Shown: positions 1 to 7,264, counted from the stretch's first letter. The stretch is DNA of 13,517 nt from Candidatus Competibacteraceae bacterium (GCA_020445005.1 JAGRHM010000401.1:1-13517), one strand, 5' to 3'. Notes: generated from the letters alone by a model not told the origin. Numbers and translations: made by a program.

Positions 1-464
1 AAACTGGCGGGACACACCAGATTGCCGACATTTTCGATAAACAGAAGATCCAGGTCGGTCAGATTCAGGCGATTGAGCGCGCCATGAACCAGGTGCGCAT
101 CCAGATGGCAGGCTGTACCGGTCGTAATCTGGTGGACTGGAACGCCCAGCGCGCGGATACGATCGGCGTCGTTCTCGGTTTCCAGATCGCCCTCAATGAC
201 GCCGATGCGCAACCTGCCCTGGAGCGTGCGGATGGTGGACTCCAGCAGCGAGGTCTTGCCGGAACCGGGCGAGGACATCAAGTTAATGGTTAACACGCCC
301 TGCGCGTCAAGCCGGCTTCGATTGATTTGGGCTTGCTGATCATTCTGGTCCAACAAGCCGTTCAGAATCCTCTCCGGAGTGGAAATCGGCGCAGCGCGAT
401 CCGGAGGGGGACTCAGCAAATGGCGATTGCCGTCAGTGATATTGCATCCACAGGTATTGCACAT
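1..464 (-). CDS. hypB: Hydrogenase/urease nickel incorporation GTPase HypB (3' part beyond the window)
   Basis: This is a GTPase that delivers nickel to the large subunit of [NiFe]-hydrogenases in the cytoplasm, working with HypA. The gene starts at ATG 464 and runs off the left edge; about 154 residues are visible, roughly the first half to two thirds of a typical HypB. The N terminus, MCNTCGC, matches the CxxCGC high-affinity metal motif of E. coli-type HypB. The P-loop SSPGSGKT is at about residues 64-71. The G-domain metal-site residues are present as Cys119-His120 (in GTACHLDA) and Cys151 (in ENVGNLVCPA). There is no histidine-rich nickel-storage stretch after the N-terminal motif, unlike some HypB proteins. 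The start lies 5 nt after the hypA stop, with only a weak Shine-Dalgarno sequence, which suggests translational coupling. Identification is firm; only the missing C terminus limits it. Confidence 0.95.
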   Translation of the reverse strand, partial: MCNTCGCNITDGNRHLLSPPPDRAAPISTPERILNGLLDQNDQQAQINRSRLDAQGVLTINLMSSPGSGKTSLLESTIRTLQGRLRIGVIEGDLETENDADRIRALGVPVHQITTGTACHLDAHLVHGALNRLNLTDLDLLFIENVGNLVCPAS

Positions 465-469
465 AGCGA

Positions 470-823
470 TCAGTCTTCATTGGTGACCAGTTCAACCCGC
501 GCGAGGATCAATTCATGCCCGTCGATCAATTTCGTATCGAGACTCGCGCAGACCGGGCAACTCAGGTTATTGGGCGAGGTTTCGGATTCCGCGCCACACG
601 CACGACAGGATACGCGGGGCGCTGCTTCTTCTGTAATCAGTTCCGCTGTTTCGGCAATGGTTCCCACTTGGATCAGAGTAAAAGCGTTGCGCAACAACTG
701 CGCTTCGACTCCCGAAAGCACACCCACCCGAATCTCGATCCGCGCTACGGCAACCGCGTTATGGACGTTGGCCAGGTCGGTGAGCTGATCGATGATGTTC
801 TGGCACAGGGAGAGTTCATGCAC
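470..823 (-). CDS. hypA: Hydrogenase nickel metallochaperone HypA
   Basis: This is the nickel metallochaperone that partners HypB in loading nickel into the hydrogenase large subunit. The product is 117 residues, the usual HypA length. It begins MHELSLCQ, so His2, the N-terminal nickel ligand of the family, is present. The zinc site is formed by two CxxC pairs, Cys73-Cys76 (CRAC) and Cys89-Cys92 (CPVC). The start codon is GTG at 823-821, chosen because it alone gives the conserved Met-His-Glu N terminus; the out-of-frame ATG at 819 does not. The gene overlaps the end of hypC by 8 nt and is followed 5 nt later by hypB, so the three are a translationally coupled operon. Confidence is high. Confidence 0.95.
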   Translation of the reverse strand: MHELSLCQNIIDQLTDLANVHNAVAVARIEIRVGVLSGVEAQLLRNAFTLIQVGTIAETAELITEEAAPRVSCRACGAESETSPNNLSCPVCASLDTKLIDGHELILARVELVTNED

Positions 824-1052
824 TCACTTCTTCCCCGGCTAACAATTCATCGAACAGCTCCCAGGATTCCCGGGCTTCTTCAGCGCTGATTTTCTGAATA
901 GCGTAGCCGACATGGATCAGCACCCAGTCCCCAATGCCAATCGGCTCATCCTGCAACATGAAGAGGTTAACATCGCGCGCGACGCCCTTAGCGGAACAGC
1001 GGGCCTCGAAACCGTTAATTTGCGTAATCTGCATTGGAATGGCCAGACACAT
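816..1052 (-). CDS. hypC: Hydrogenase maturation chaperone HypC/HybG family
   Basis: This small OB-fold-like chaperone shuttles the Fe(CN)2CO unit between HypD and the hydrogenase large subunit. The product is 78 residues and starts MCLAIPMQI, with the essential N-terminal Cys2. The start is set at ATG 1052 because translation from the upstream in-frame codon at 1100 would add 16 residues before the invariant MCLAIP start and hide Cys2. A GGGAG sequence lies about a dozen bases upstream of the ATG. The downstream motif GDWVLIHVGYAIQ (residues 41-53) is typical of the family. It is the first gene of the leftward hypC-hypA-hypB unit and its stop overlaps the hypA start. HypD, its usual partner, is not in this window. 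Confidence 0.95.
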   Translation of the reverse strand: MCLAIPMQITQINGFEARCSAKGVARDVNLFMLQDEPIGIGDWVLIHVGYAIQKISAEEARESWELFDELLAGEEVSA

Positions 1053-1077
1053 AGTCGGATGACTCCCAAGGTCATAA

Positions 1078-1095
1078 AGTGTACTTTTGTACTCT
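1078..1095. repeat. Imperfect inverted repeat in the hypC/hypE divergent control region
   Basis: Two 7-bp arms, AGTGTAC (1078-1084) and GTACTCT (1089-1095), surround a TTTT spacer and match at 6 of 7 pairs. The repeat begins at the predicted transcription start of the hypC promoter. It could be an operator or a 5'-UTR hairpin. It does not match the FNR consensus (TTGAT-N4-ATCAA). Confidence 0.4.
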
Positions 1096-1102
1096 TTCAT
1101 TA

Positions 1103-1132
1103 ATTATAGTGACCTGCAAGAGTGGTTGACAT
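1103..1132 (-). promoter_or_regulatory. Predicted sigma-70 type promoter for hypC-hypA-hypB
   Basis: On the minus strand a perfect TATAAT (complement of 1103-1108) lies 18 bp downstream of ATGTCA (complement of 1127-1132), which matches TTGACA at 4 of 6 positions. Transcription would begin near 1096, about 44 nt before the hypC ATG. The -35 element reaches almost to the hypE start codon at 1135, so the two divergent units share this control region. The call rests on motif matching only. Confidence 0.4.
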
Positions 1133-1134
1133 CC

Positions 1135-2157
1135 ATGAGCAAAAATAGAACTCATACCGACGCACGCATCACCCTGGCTCATGGCAATGGCGGCCGCTTG
1201 ATGCGCGAACTGATCGACGAGGTTTTCGCCCAGGCGTTGGGCAGCCAACTGGATACCCGTGTAGACGCAGCTCGACTGCCGCTGAATGCGCCCGGATCGG
1301 ACTGGTTGATCACCACCGATGGTTTTACCGTTGAACCGCTAGAATTTCCCGGCGGGGATATCGGCAGTTTGGCGGTGCATGGCACGGTCAACGACCTGGC
1401 CGTTTCCGGCGCTACGCCGCGCTATCTGAGCTTAAACGTTTTCATCGAGGAAGGTCTGGAAATGGCGGTGCTGGAGCGCATCAGTCACTCCATCGCCCGC
1501 GCCTGCGAAACTTGCGGCGTCCGTATCCTGGCCGGCGATACTAAAGTCGTCCGGCACGGCCAAGGTGGGGGGTTGTATCTGGCGACGACGGGTATCGGCG
1601 AACGCCGTCATGGCGTCGAACTAGGTATCGAGCGCATCCAGCCCGGAGATCGCCTCATCGTGAGCGGCACGGTGGGCGATCATGGCACGGCGGTCATGCT
1701 GGCCAGGGAACAATTTGGGCTTTCCGGGAATTTGCTTTCGGATGCGACGAGCGTAGCGCCGATCACGGAATCCTTGCTGCAATGGCCGGGGTTGCGGTTC
1801 ATGCGCGATCCGACGCGCGGCGGCGTGGCCACGGTCGCCCATGACATTGCTTCAGTTGCGGGCGCTACCGTGCGTCTGTTCGAGAAATGTTTGCCGGTGC
1901 GTAAAGAGGTGCGGGGGGTGTGCGAAATCCTGGGCTATGATCCCTATTATCTGGCCTCGGAAGGTCGGGTCGTGGCGGCACTGAGTCCGGAGGTCGCTGA
2001 GCCGGCGGTTGAAATTCTGCAACGGCTTGGCTTCCATGATGCCTGTGTCATGGGCGTGATCGAACCCGGCCCGCCTCGCGTCATTCTCCAGACGGGTCTG
2101 GGCGGCGAGAGGATTCTCCCGGAGCTGGAAGATGATCCCCTGCCGCGCATCTGCTGA
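1135..2157 (+). CDS. hypE: Hydrogenase maturation protein HypE (carbamoyl dehydratase)
   Basis: HypE receives a carbamoyl group from HypF on its C-terminal cysteine and dehydrates it, using ATP, to a thiocyanate. This is the source of the cyanide ligands of the [NiFe] active site. The product is 340 residues and ends PRIC, so the acceptor Cys340 is at the extreme C terminus as required. Motifs of the PurM/SelD-like ATP-binding fold are visible: HGNGG (16-20), TTDGFTV (60-66), GTVNDLA (83-89), AGDTKVV (133-139) and RDPTRGG (224-230). The start at ATG 1135 (MSKNRTHTD) is preferred over an upstream in-frame TTG at 1087, which would add 16 residues unlike HypE. The Shine-Dalgarno sequence is weak (AAGAG about 12 nt upstream). 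The gene is divergent from hypC-hypA-hypB, whereas hypE often follows hypC and hypD in one operon. Confidence 0.95.
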   Translation: MSKNRTHTDARITLAHGNGGRLMRELIDEVFAQALGSQLDTRVDAARLPLNAPGSDWLITTDGFTVEPLEFPGGDIGSLAVHGTVNDLAVSGATPRYLSLNVFIEEGLEMAVLERISHSIARACETCGVRILAGDTKVVRHGQGGGLYLATTGIGERRHGVELGIERIQPGDRLIVSGTVGDHGTAVMLAREQFGLSGNLLSDATSVAPITESLLQWPGLRFMRDPTRGGVATVAHDIASVAGATVRLFEKCLPVRKEVRGVCEILGYDPYYLASEGRVVAALSPEVAEPAVEILQRLGFHDACVMGVIEPGPPRVILQTGLGGERILPELEDDPLPRIC

Positions 2158-2180
2158 TTTTTGAAGAAGACCTGGCTGAC

Positions 2181-2435
2181 TTAGCCGATAAGTCGGCGGT
2201 TTAACAGATAGGCCAGATGACCGACGGGATGAAGTTGCCCGAAAGCCGCCGACGTCGCATCAAGCACGGCGCAGAGCGTCACTCCCTGGGAGAGCGTGGC
2301 CTGGAACGCTTCCATGTCTTCCGGGTGCATTGCCCACACGCGCACTTGCTTGACTGTGTATGCCAAGACGCTTGGATGCTGCACGGCGTCACGATAGACT
2401 GTCGCCAAGGTTTCCGCGTCGTCGGGTCAGTAGCG
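2181..2435 (-). pseudogene. GNAT-family N-acetyltransferase remnant
   Basis: The minus-strand reading frame ending at 2181 encodes a stretch that resembles the first half of small GNAT acetyltransferases: PDDAETLATVYRDAV, then QVRVWAMHPEDMEAFQATL, then a strand ending AFGQLHPVGHLAYL. In intact relatives the stretch after GHLAYL carries the acetyl-CoA binding RRGIG-like loop. Here the frame instead ends after LNRRLIG, near the hypE 3' end. At the 5' end an in-frame TGA (2429-2427) interrupts RRY-PDDAE where family members commonly continue, and no usable start codon lies upstream before the neighbouring gene. The open part could only be read from a TTG at 2408. The two lesions suggest a decayed, truncated gene. 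Family assignment is from pattern recognition and is moderately sure. Confidence 0.5.
2184..2197. terminator. Weak hairpin between hypE and the convergent signalling gene
   Basis: GCCGA and TCGGC pair around a TAAG loop, 26 nt after the hypE stop. The stem has only five base pairs and the downstream sequence (GGTTTAAC) is not a real T-run, so it is at best a weak terminator for the converging transcripts. Confidence 0.2.
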
Positions 2436-2436
2436 C

Positions 2437-4503
2437 CTATTGGGTGAAACTTCTAACCCAACCTATTACATTCGGAGCCGGCATCGGTGGGGCGATGCCA
2501 TAGCCCTGACCATATGAGCAACCCATTTCCTGCAACAGCAAGAGTTGACTGTTGGTTTCAATGCCTTCGGCGACCACTTCCAGGCCCAGTTCGCCCGTCA
2601 TGGCGAGAATCGCGCGCACCAGAGCTTGATCAAGGGTCCGGTTTTCGATGTCATGAATGAAAGATTTGTCTATCTTGATCCGGTCCAGGGGAAAGTTCTT
2701 GAGGTAGGCCAGCGAAGAATAACCGGTGCCGAAATCATCAAGAGAAATCCGGAATCCACGCTGACGCGCCTCCGCCAGCCAGGTCCGGGTGGCCGGCGAA
2801 TCCGCTAAAAGCACACCTTCGGTGATTTCCAGGGTAAGATCGATCGGAGATAGTTGGTACTCCGCCAATGTCGCGTCCAGCCAATCCAAAGATAAACGAT
2901 TCGGGATCTGCCGGCTGGAGAGATTGACGGCCAAATTCGGGTGCAGCGCCTCGGTCTTGAACGCCGCCAGCCAGCGGCAGGCCTCGATCAACATCCACCG
3001 GCTGAAATCGTGGATGAGACCAGACTCCTCCGCTAACGGAATGAAACGATCTGGGGGTACCAGTTCATTTCCACGCCGCCGCCAGCGGGAAAGGACCTCA
3101 AAGCCGCTTATACGACGATCGTTCAGATTGATAATCGGTTGCAAAAAGAGCATGAACTCGTCGTGATGCTCCAAGGCATGACGAAAATCCGTTTCCAAAG
3201 TGCGACGCGCTAGGACAGCCTCGGTCATGGCCGGCTCAAAGAATTGGAAAGTGTTGCGTCCCGCCTCCTTAGCTCGATGCATGGCTAGGTCTGCGTTGCG
3301 AAACAGTTGCGCGCGCTCCCATCCGTCGTCTGGAAAAAGGGTGATGCCGATGCTGGCGCTCACATGCGCCGACTGATCATCGAGATCGAAAGGCTGGTCC
3401 AACGCCGCGAGGATCTTGGCCGCCGCCTGAGCGGCATCAGTGCTCCGCTCTATATCCCATAGCAGGACGGCGAACTCATCCCCCATTTGGCGGGCCACGG
3501 TATCGCTGATGCGCACACAGCCGAATAATCGTTGCGCCGTTTCCTGCAGAAGACGATCACCGGCGATTAGCCCTAGGGTCTCGTTAACTTTCTTGAAATG
3601 ATCCAGGTCGATGAATAACAGCGCGAACTTTCGTGGCTCACGCTCGTTCTGCTGGATCGCCTGTCCCAGCCGTTCCAGGAGCAGATTACGGTTAGGTAAG
3701 CGAGTCAGACTATCATAGTGGGCCTGATAGTAGATTTCCTCCGTGCTGAGCCGGCGGCGGGTGATGTCGCTGAAAATGGCGACATATTCGACATTCTGAC
3801 CTTCTGAATCCTGCACTGCCGTGATTGTCAACCATTCCTGGTAGATTTTACCGTTCTTGCGCCGATTCCAAATCTCACCCTCCCAATAGCCGACCTCAAT
3901 CAGGGTGCGCCATAAACGGGCGTAGTACTCGGTTGGCATTCGGCCGGACTTGAAGATGCGCGGATTCTGGCCAATTATTTCCCGCAATTCATAGCCCATG
4001 GTTTTCGTGAACGCGCCATTTACAGCTTTGATGATGCCGTGACTGTCAGTGATCATGATCGATTCGGTGCTAGTTTCAAAGACGGTGGCAGCCAGCCGCA
4101 ATCTTTCCTCAGCCCGTTTGTGCTCGGTCAGGTCGGTAACCGCCAATAACAGCAGGGATCGGTTGTCGACCTGCCAGCACGGCAGCAGGGTATTGATCCT
4201 TACGCCTTGCAGATGCGCATAAAATGTCGAGCGGCGCGCGGACTGGATGAACGTTTCAAGATTTTGTCCCGCTGGGTTCCTGAATAACGCCCGGTAGCGC
4301 GCTAGGAAAATACCGCGCTCGACACCGCTTACGTACTCCGCAAGGGACCGACCGATCAATTGGTCCCGCTCTTGATCTACCATCCGGCAGAATGTTTCGT
4401 TGGCCCCGCGAATCAGTCCAATATTGTCCAATACCAGATAGCCAACCGGCGCTTGGTGAAAAAGCAGGTAAAACGGGTTGCCCGATAGATCATCTTTTGC
4501 CAT
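2437..4503 (-). CDS. PAS-PAS-GGDEF-EAL c-di-GMP signalling protein
   Basis: This is a soluble c-di-GMP turnover protein of 688 residues with no transmembrane segment. Domain order: PAS (about 9-125), PAS with its C-terminal motif (about 136-248), GGDEF (about 258-423) and EAL (about 429-684). The cyclase signature reads MGDEF (340-344) in place of GGDEF, although DLDHFKKVN (299-307) and the inhibitory-site motif RISD (331-334), five residues before it, are kept. The EAL domain has EVL (469-471) as the family signature, and the metal or catalytic residues seem intact: Asn527 (VNLSS), Glu559 (LEITEG), Asp589-Asp590 (DDFGTGYSS), Lys610 (IKIDKSFI), Glu646 (VVAEGIET) and Gln666. The likely main activity is therefore phosphodiesterase, with the GGDEF domain perhaps regulatory; this is inference. 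ATG 4503 is preferred; an in-frame TTG at 4515 sits directly against the AGGGAG Shine-Dalgarno sequence and would add four residues. Confidence 0.9.
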   Translation of the reverse strand: MAKDDLSGNPFYLLFHQAPVGYLVLDNIGLIRGANETFCRMVDQERDQLIGRSLAEYVSGVERGIFLARYRALFRNPAGQNLETFIQSARRSTFYAHLQGVRINTLLPCWQVDNRSLLLLAVTDLTEHKRAEERLRLAATVFETSTESIMITDSHGIIKAVNGAFTKTMGYELREIIGQNPRIFKSGRMPTEYYARLWRTLIEVGYWEGEIWNRRKNGKIYQEWLTITAVQDSEGQNVEYVAIFSDITRRRLSTEEIYYQAHYDSLTRLPNRNLLLERLGQAIQQNEREPRKFALLFIDLDHFKKVNETLGLIAGDRLLQETAQRLFGCVRISDTVARQMGDEFAVLLWDIERSTDAAQAAAKILAALDQPFDLDDQSAHVSASIGITLFPDDGWERAQLFRNADLAMHRAKEAGRNTFQFFEPAMTEAVLARRTLETDFRHALEHHDEFMLFLQPIINLNDRRISGFEVLSRWRRRGNELVPPDRFIPLAEESGLIHDFSRWMLIEACRWLAAFKTEALHPNLAVNLSSRQIPNRLSLDWLDATLAEYQLSPIDLTLEITEGVLLADSPATRTWLAEARQRGFRISLDDFGTGYSSLAYLKNFPLDRIKIDKSFIHDIENRTLDQALVRAILAMTGELGLEVVAEGIETNSQLLLLQEMGCSYGQGYGIAPPMPAPNVIGWVRSFTQ

Positions 4504-4696
4504 ATCGTAGCGCAACTCCCTACTTCGGTCTTTAGAGACGGTACAAAAACGCCTCTTGGATTGGCTGCTGGAGAAACCGTACTATCACGCGAATTTTACA
4601 TTGTATTTCGACACCGGAAATTCTTAGGTCCATACGGTCTCTTCCACGGCCCCGCTGATCAAATGACGGTCCGTTCGTTGGCTACAGCACGCGCTG

Positions 4697-4732
4697 GGTG
4701 ATTTTATCGAAGCGACCCTTGGCCTGATCACC
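4697..4732. repeat. Inverted repeat after the chemoreceptor gene, in the 4504-4734 gap
   Basis: GGTGAT (4697-4702) and ATCACC (4727-4732) are perfect 6-bp arms around a 24-nt spacer, starting 2 nt after the stop codon of the leftward chemoreceptor gene. No T-run follows in either direction, so a standard terminator is not supported. The rest of the 231-bp gap (4504-4734) has no clear gene or promoter. Confidence 0.25.
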
Positions 4733-4734
4733 GC

Positions 4735-6333
4735 CTATTTGTCCAGCTTAAAGAAGCGCATCAACTGCTCAAGTTCGCGGGCCTGATCGCTCAAAGCGTG
4801 ACTGGCGGCGGCTGTCTGTTCCACCAGGGCGGCGTTCTGCTGAGTCATTTGATCCATTTGCAGAATGGCCTGGTTGATCTGCTCGATGCCCGAAGCCTGC
4901 TCGTGACTGGCAGTGGTCATTTCGGCGACGATATCGCTGACCTTCTTGACCGCGACAACGATCTCTCTCAAAGTCTGGCCGGATTGCGCGACCAATTGGC
5001 TACCGTCCTGCACCTTACCGACACTGTTGGTGATCAGTGATTTGATTTCCTTGGCAGCATCGGAACTACGCTGAGCGAGTTTACGCACCTCACCGGCCAC
5101 GACAGCGAAGCCCCGCCCCTGCTCGCCGGCGCGGGCGGCTTCGACGGCGGCGTTGAGCGCCAGCAGATTAGTCTGGAAGGCGATTTCATCGATTACCCCG
5201 ATGATATTAGCGATCTGGTTACTGCTCTGATGGATAGCGCTCATCGCCGCTACCGCTTGTTTGACCACTTCGCCGCCTTGCTCAGCCTGGGTGCGAGCAG
5301 CGCGCGCCAGGTGGTTGGCCTGCTCGGCGTTCTGCGCACTGTGTTTGACCGTGCTGGTAAGTTGTTCCATCGAAGAGGCGGTCTGTTCCAGCGCCGAGGC
5401 TTGTTCCTCGGTGCGCTGCGCTAGGTCGCCGCTGCCTTGGGCGATTTCTACGGCGGCTGAATTGACTTGAGCGGTCGCCTGGGTGATTTGGCCAACCATG
5501 TGCTGGAGTTGGGTCGCCATATCGCGCATGGCGGCGTAGATACCGGTTTCCCGCCCGGTGTTCTCGAACTGCAAGGTCAAATTGCCTTGGGCGATCTGTT
5601 GAGTCAGCACCGCGATCACGGCGGGTTCGCCGCCGATGGGCCGGCGGATTCCTCTCACCAGCAACCAGGTCAGCAGAACGCCCAACACGGTGCTACCGGC
5701 CACGGCCACGATCGATAGGGTACCCAGCCAAGCCGCCGTTGCGTGACCCTCTGCGATCATCGCATTCGTGCGCGTAATGTTGTTTTCGGTAATAGCGTCG
5801 AAGGTTTGCCCCATGGCGTCCGAGATCGGCACCATGCGGCCGACCGCTTGGCGGTATTCGCTGTACAGCGCCTGCTTCTGGTCAGGGTCGGTGGCAGTGG
5901 CGAGACGTTCGAGCAAACCGTCCAATTCGATGTAAATCGTGCGCCAAGCTTTATATTGCTCATCAAGTTGTTGTTGCAGCGCTCGGCCCTGCTCGCTGGT
6001 TCGCGGGATGTTCAACAACGCCTGCCACCCATGATCTACCTGTTGCCAGCTCTCGCGGCGCTCTTGCTGAATGCCGTGCAATGCCGCGGCGGCGTCAACT
6101 TGCGTTTCATACGCAAAGACCGCCTGGGTTTGTGCACGAATCACCATCCGTTCGCGGTTGAGCTGGGCCAACGCCTGCAAGGCGGGAATGCGGTTCTCGC
6201 CGGTGTCTTCCATATCAGCGGACAGGGTGTAAATCCCGAACACCGCCAGGAGGCCGAGCAGCAGCGTGATGGTTGCCATCGTTCCGAAGCCGATAGTCAA
6301 CTGTGTACTCATTTTCAGGTTGTTCGTCTTCAT
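4735..6333 (-). CDS. Methyl-accepting chemotaxis protein with periplasmic four-helix-type sensor
   Basis: This 532-residue inner-membrane chemoreceptor should signal through CheW and CheA. It has a transmembrane helix at about residues 12-37, a periplasmic helical region (about 38-201) of the four-helix-bundle MCP type and a second transmembrane helix at about 202-227. A HAMP segment with the RRPIGGEPAVI variant follows (about 228-282), then the long antiparallel coiled-coil signalling domain. The hairpin tip is recognisable as IIGVIDEIAFQTNLLALNAA (377-396), followed by VEAARAGEQGRGFAVV. The protein ends FFKLDK without the NWETF-like pentapeptide that tethers CheR and CheB in some receptors. 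The start is ATG 6333, followed by a basic N terminus (MKTNNLK) and TM1; the Shine-Dalgarno sequence is weak. The ligand cannot be predicted. It lies in the same orientation as the PAS-GGDEF-EAL gene, 231 bp upstream of it, with no clear evidence for or against cotranscription. Confidence 0.93.
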   Translation of the reverse strand: MKTNNLKMSTQLTIGFGTMATITLLLGLLAVFGIYTLSADMEDTGENRIPALQALAQLNRERMVIRAQTQAVFAYETQVDAAAALHGIQQERRESWQQVDHGWQALLNIPRTSEQGRALQQQLDEQYKAWRTIYIELDGLLERLATATDPDQKQALYSEYRQAVGRMVPISDAMGQTFDAITENNITRTNAMIAEGHATAAWLGTLSIVAVAGSTVLGVLLTWLLVRGIRRPIGGEPAVIAVLTQQIAQGNLTLQFENTGRETGIYAAMRDMATQLQHMVGQITQATAQVNSAAVEIAQGSGDLAQRTEEQASALEQTASSMEQLTSTVKHSAQNAEQANHLARAARTQAEQGGEVVKQAVAAMSAIHQSSNQIANIIGVIDEIAFQTNLLALNAAVEAARAGEQGRGFAVVAGEVRKLAQRSSDAAKEIKSLITNSVGKVQDGSQLVAQSGQTLREIVVAVKKVSDIVAEMTTASHEQASGIEQINQAILQMDQMTQQNAALVEQTAAASHALSDQARELEQLMRFFKLDK

Positions 6334-6416
6334 GATCTTGAACAGGCGTGCTACCCCATGCTACGGGTGACGAAGAGCGCACCGCGCAGTGGAGTGGAGT
6401 GAAGCATTGAGAGGAT

Positions 6417-6513
6417 CTGAAGCAGGAACGGGGCTTCGGTGAATAAGCTTCAGCAGGGATATGGCTGAAGGAAAGGGAACGATTTGCAGCAGCCGGGAGC
6501 TTAGGCCGCAAAT
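6417..6513. promoter_or_regulatory. Three consecutive potential stem-loops in the 6334-6660 gene-free region
   Basis: The 327-bp gap between the leftward chemoreceptor and the rightward response regulator holds no convincing gene. Read on the plus strand it holds three inverted repeats. The first, 6417-6439, has stem CTGAAGC/GCTTCGG (7 bp, one G-U) and a 9-nt loop AGGAACGGG. The second, 6448-6470, has stem CTTCAGC/GCTGAAG (7 bp, perfect) and a 9-nt loop AGGGATATG. The third, 6482-6513, has outer stem ATTTGC/GCAAAT with an inner GCC/GGC pairing, followed by a T-rich stretch (TTATTTTAG). The third could be a weak terminator or attenuator ahead of the ANTAR gene. On the other strand the same elements lie in the leader of the chemoreceptor gene. 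No good sigma-70 promoter was found. Confidence 0.35.
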
Positions 6514-6629
6514 TTATTTTAGTAAGCTAACGGGTAATCTCAAGTAATAACATTAAAATTATTTTTGATAGGGTTACCTGGTCGATTGCCGTTTCCAGAA
6601 AGACGCTCCAGAACCCAGAGTAAAATGCA

Positions 6630-6642
6630 TTAAATAATTTAA
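6630..6642. repeat. AT-rich 13-bp palindrome just upstream of the response regulator
   Basis: TTAAATAATTTAA is a perfect palindrome around a central A at 6636. It lies 4 bp before the AAGGAGA Shine-Dalgarno sequence (6647-6653) of the response regulator gene. It could be an operator or simply AT-rich leader. Confidence 0.3.
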
Positions 6643-6660
6643 ATTTAAGGAGAAAACAGC

Positions 6661-7254
6661 ATGTCTCATCGTATCCTGCTAGTCGATGATGACCGTCTGA
6701 TTCTCAGCACGCTTGGCAATGGCTTGCACCAGGCCGGCTATACGGTTACCAAGGCGGGTTATGGCGAAACAGCGCTTGCTTTGACTCAGCACCACCCTCA
6801 TGATTTAGCCATTCTCGATATCCGCTTGCCGGACATGTCCGGTATCGAACTGGCGCGGCAGCTGTGGGATGCCTACCACCTCCCAGCCTTGTTTCTGTCC
6901 GCCTACAGCGACAAGAAAATGGTGAAGGATGCGATTAATGAAGGAGGACTTAGTTACCTGGTCAAGCCGGTGGATATGCCGCAGTTGATTCCTGCTATCG
7001 AAACGGCTCTGGCGCGCTCCCAGGATCTGAAAGCTCTCGACAAGGCCAAAAACCAGTTGGAAGAAGCCCTGAAGGGAAGACGCGACATCGCAACAGCTAC
7101 TGGCATTCTGATGGAACGGCAAGGCTTGTGGCAACAGGAGGCGTTCGAGCTGCTACGCGCCCACGCGCGCACACAACGCCGCCGACTGGAATCCCTAGCC
7201 CGCGATGTCATCAACGCGGCGGAAACACTGAATGCGCTAAAGATTAAAAATTAA
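6661..7254 (+). CDS. Response regulator with ANTAR RNA-binding output domain (REC-ANTAR)
   Basis: This 197-residue response regulator probably acts on RNA rather than DNA. The receiver domain covers about 1-118, with acidic residues DDD (9-11), the phospho-acceptor Asp53 (ILDIRLPDMSG), Ser80 and Lys102 (VKP). A helical linker (about 119-138) leads to a C-terminal ANTAR domain (about 139-191) including RRDIATATGILMERQG. ANTAR domains (AmiR, NasR, EutV) bind paired stem-loops in mRNA leaders and prevent transcription termination. A strong AAGGAGA Shine-Dalgarno sequence (6647-6653) fixes the ATG start. The kinase gene follows after 66 nt on the same strand, so the two form a two-component pair resembling EutV/EutW in domain type. 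Its targets are unknown; stem-loops before both this gene and the kinase are candidates for autoregulation. Confidence 0.93.
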   Translation: MSHRILLVDDDRLILSTLGNGLHQAGYTVTKAGYGETALALTQHHPHDLAILDIRLPDMSGIELARQLWDAYHLPALFLSAYSDKKMVKDAINEGGLSYLVKPVDMPQLIPAIETALARSQDLKALDKAKNQLEEALKGRRDIATATGILMERQGLWQQEAFELLRAHARTQRRRLESLARDVINAAETLNALKIKN

Positions 7255-7264
7255 GGAGTAAGCG

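Noticed and set aside
1126..1131. Perfect TTGACA as a -35 box for hypE
   Set aside because: The matching -10 position would fall inside the hypE coding region and has no TATAAT-like sequence.
2184..2191. GCCGATAA, identical to the -10 element of flagellar sigma-28 promoters
   Set aside because: No TAAA-like -35 lies about 15 bp upstream, and downstream on that strand there is only antisense of the GNAT remnant and the signalling gene.
5743..6402. 219-codon plus-strand open frame opposite the chemoreceptor
   Set aside because: It is antisense to a well-supported receptor gene, and its Arg/Leu/His-rich translation resembles no family.
6215..6511. 98-codon minus-strand open frame upstream of the chemoreceptor
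   Set aside because: It overlaps the receptor start in another frame, and its Ser/Pro/Arg-rich translation looks like non-coding sequence.
6579..6589. TGG...TTGC as a sigma-54 promoter before the response regulator
   Set aside because: The GG and GC are 6 bp apart instead of the required 10.
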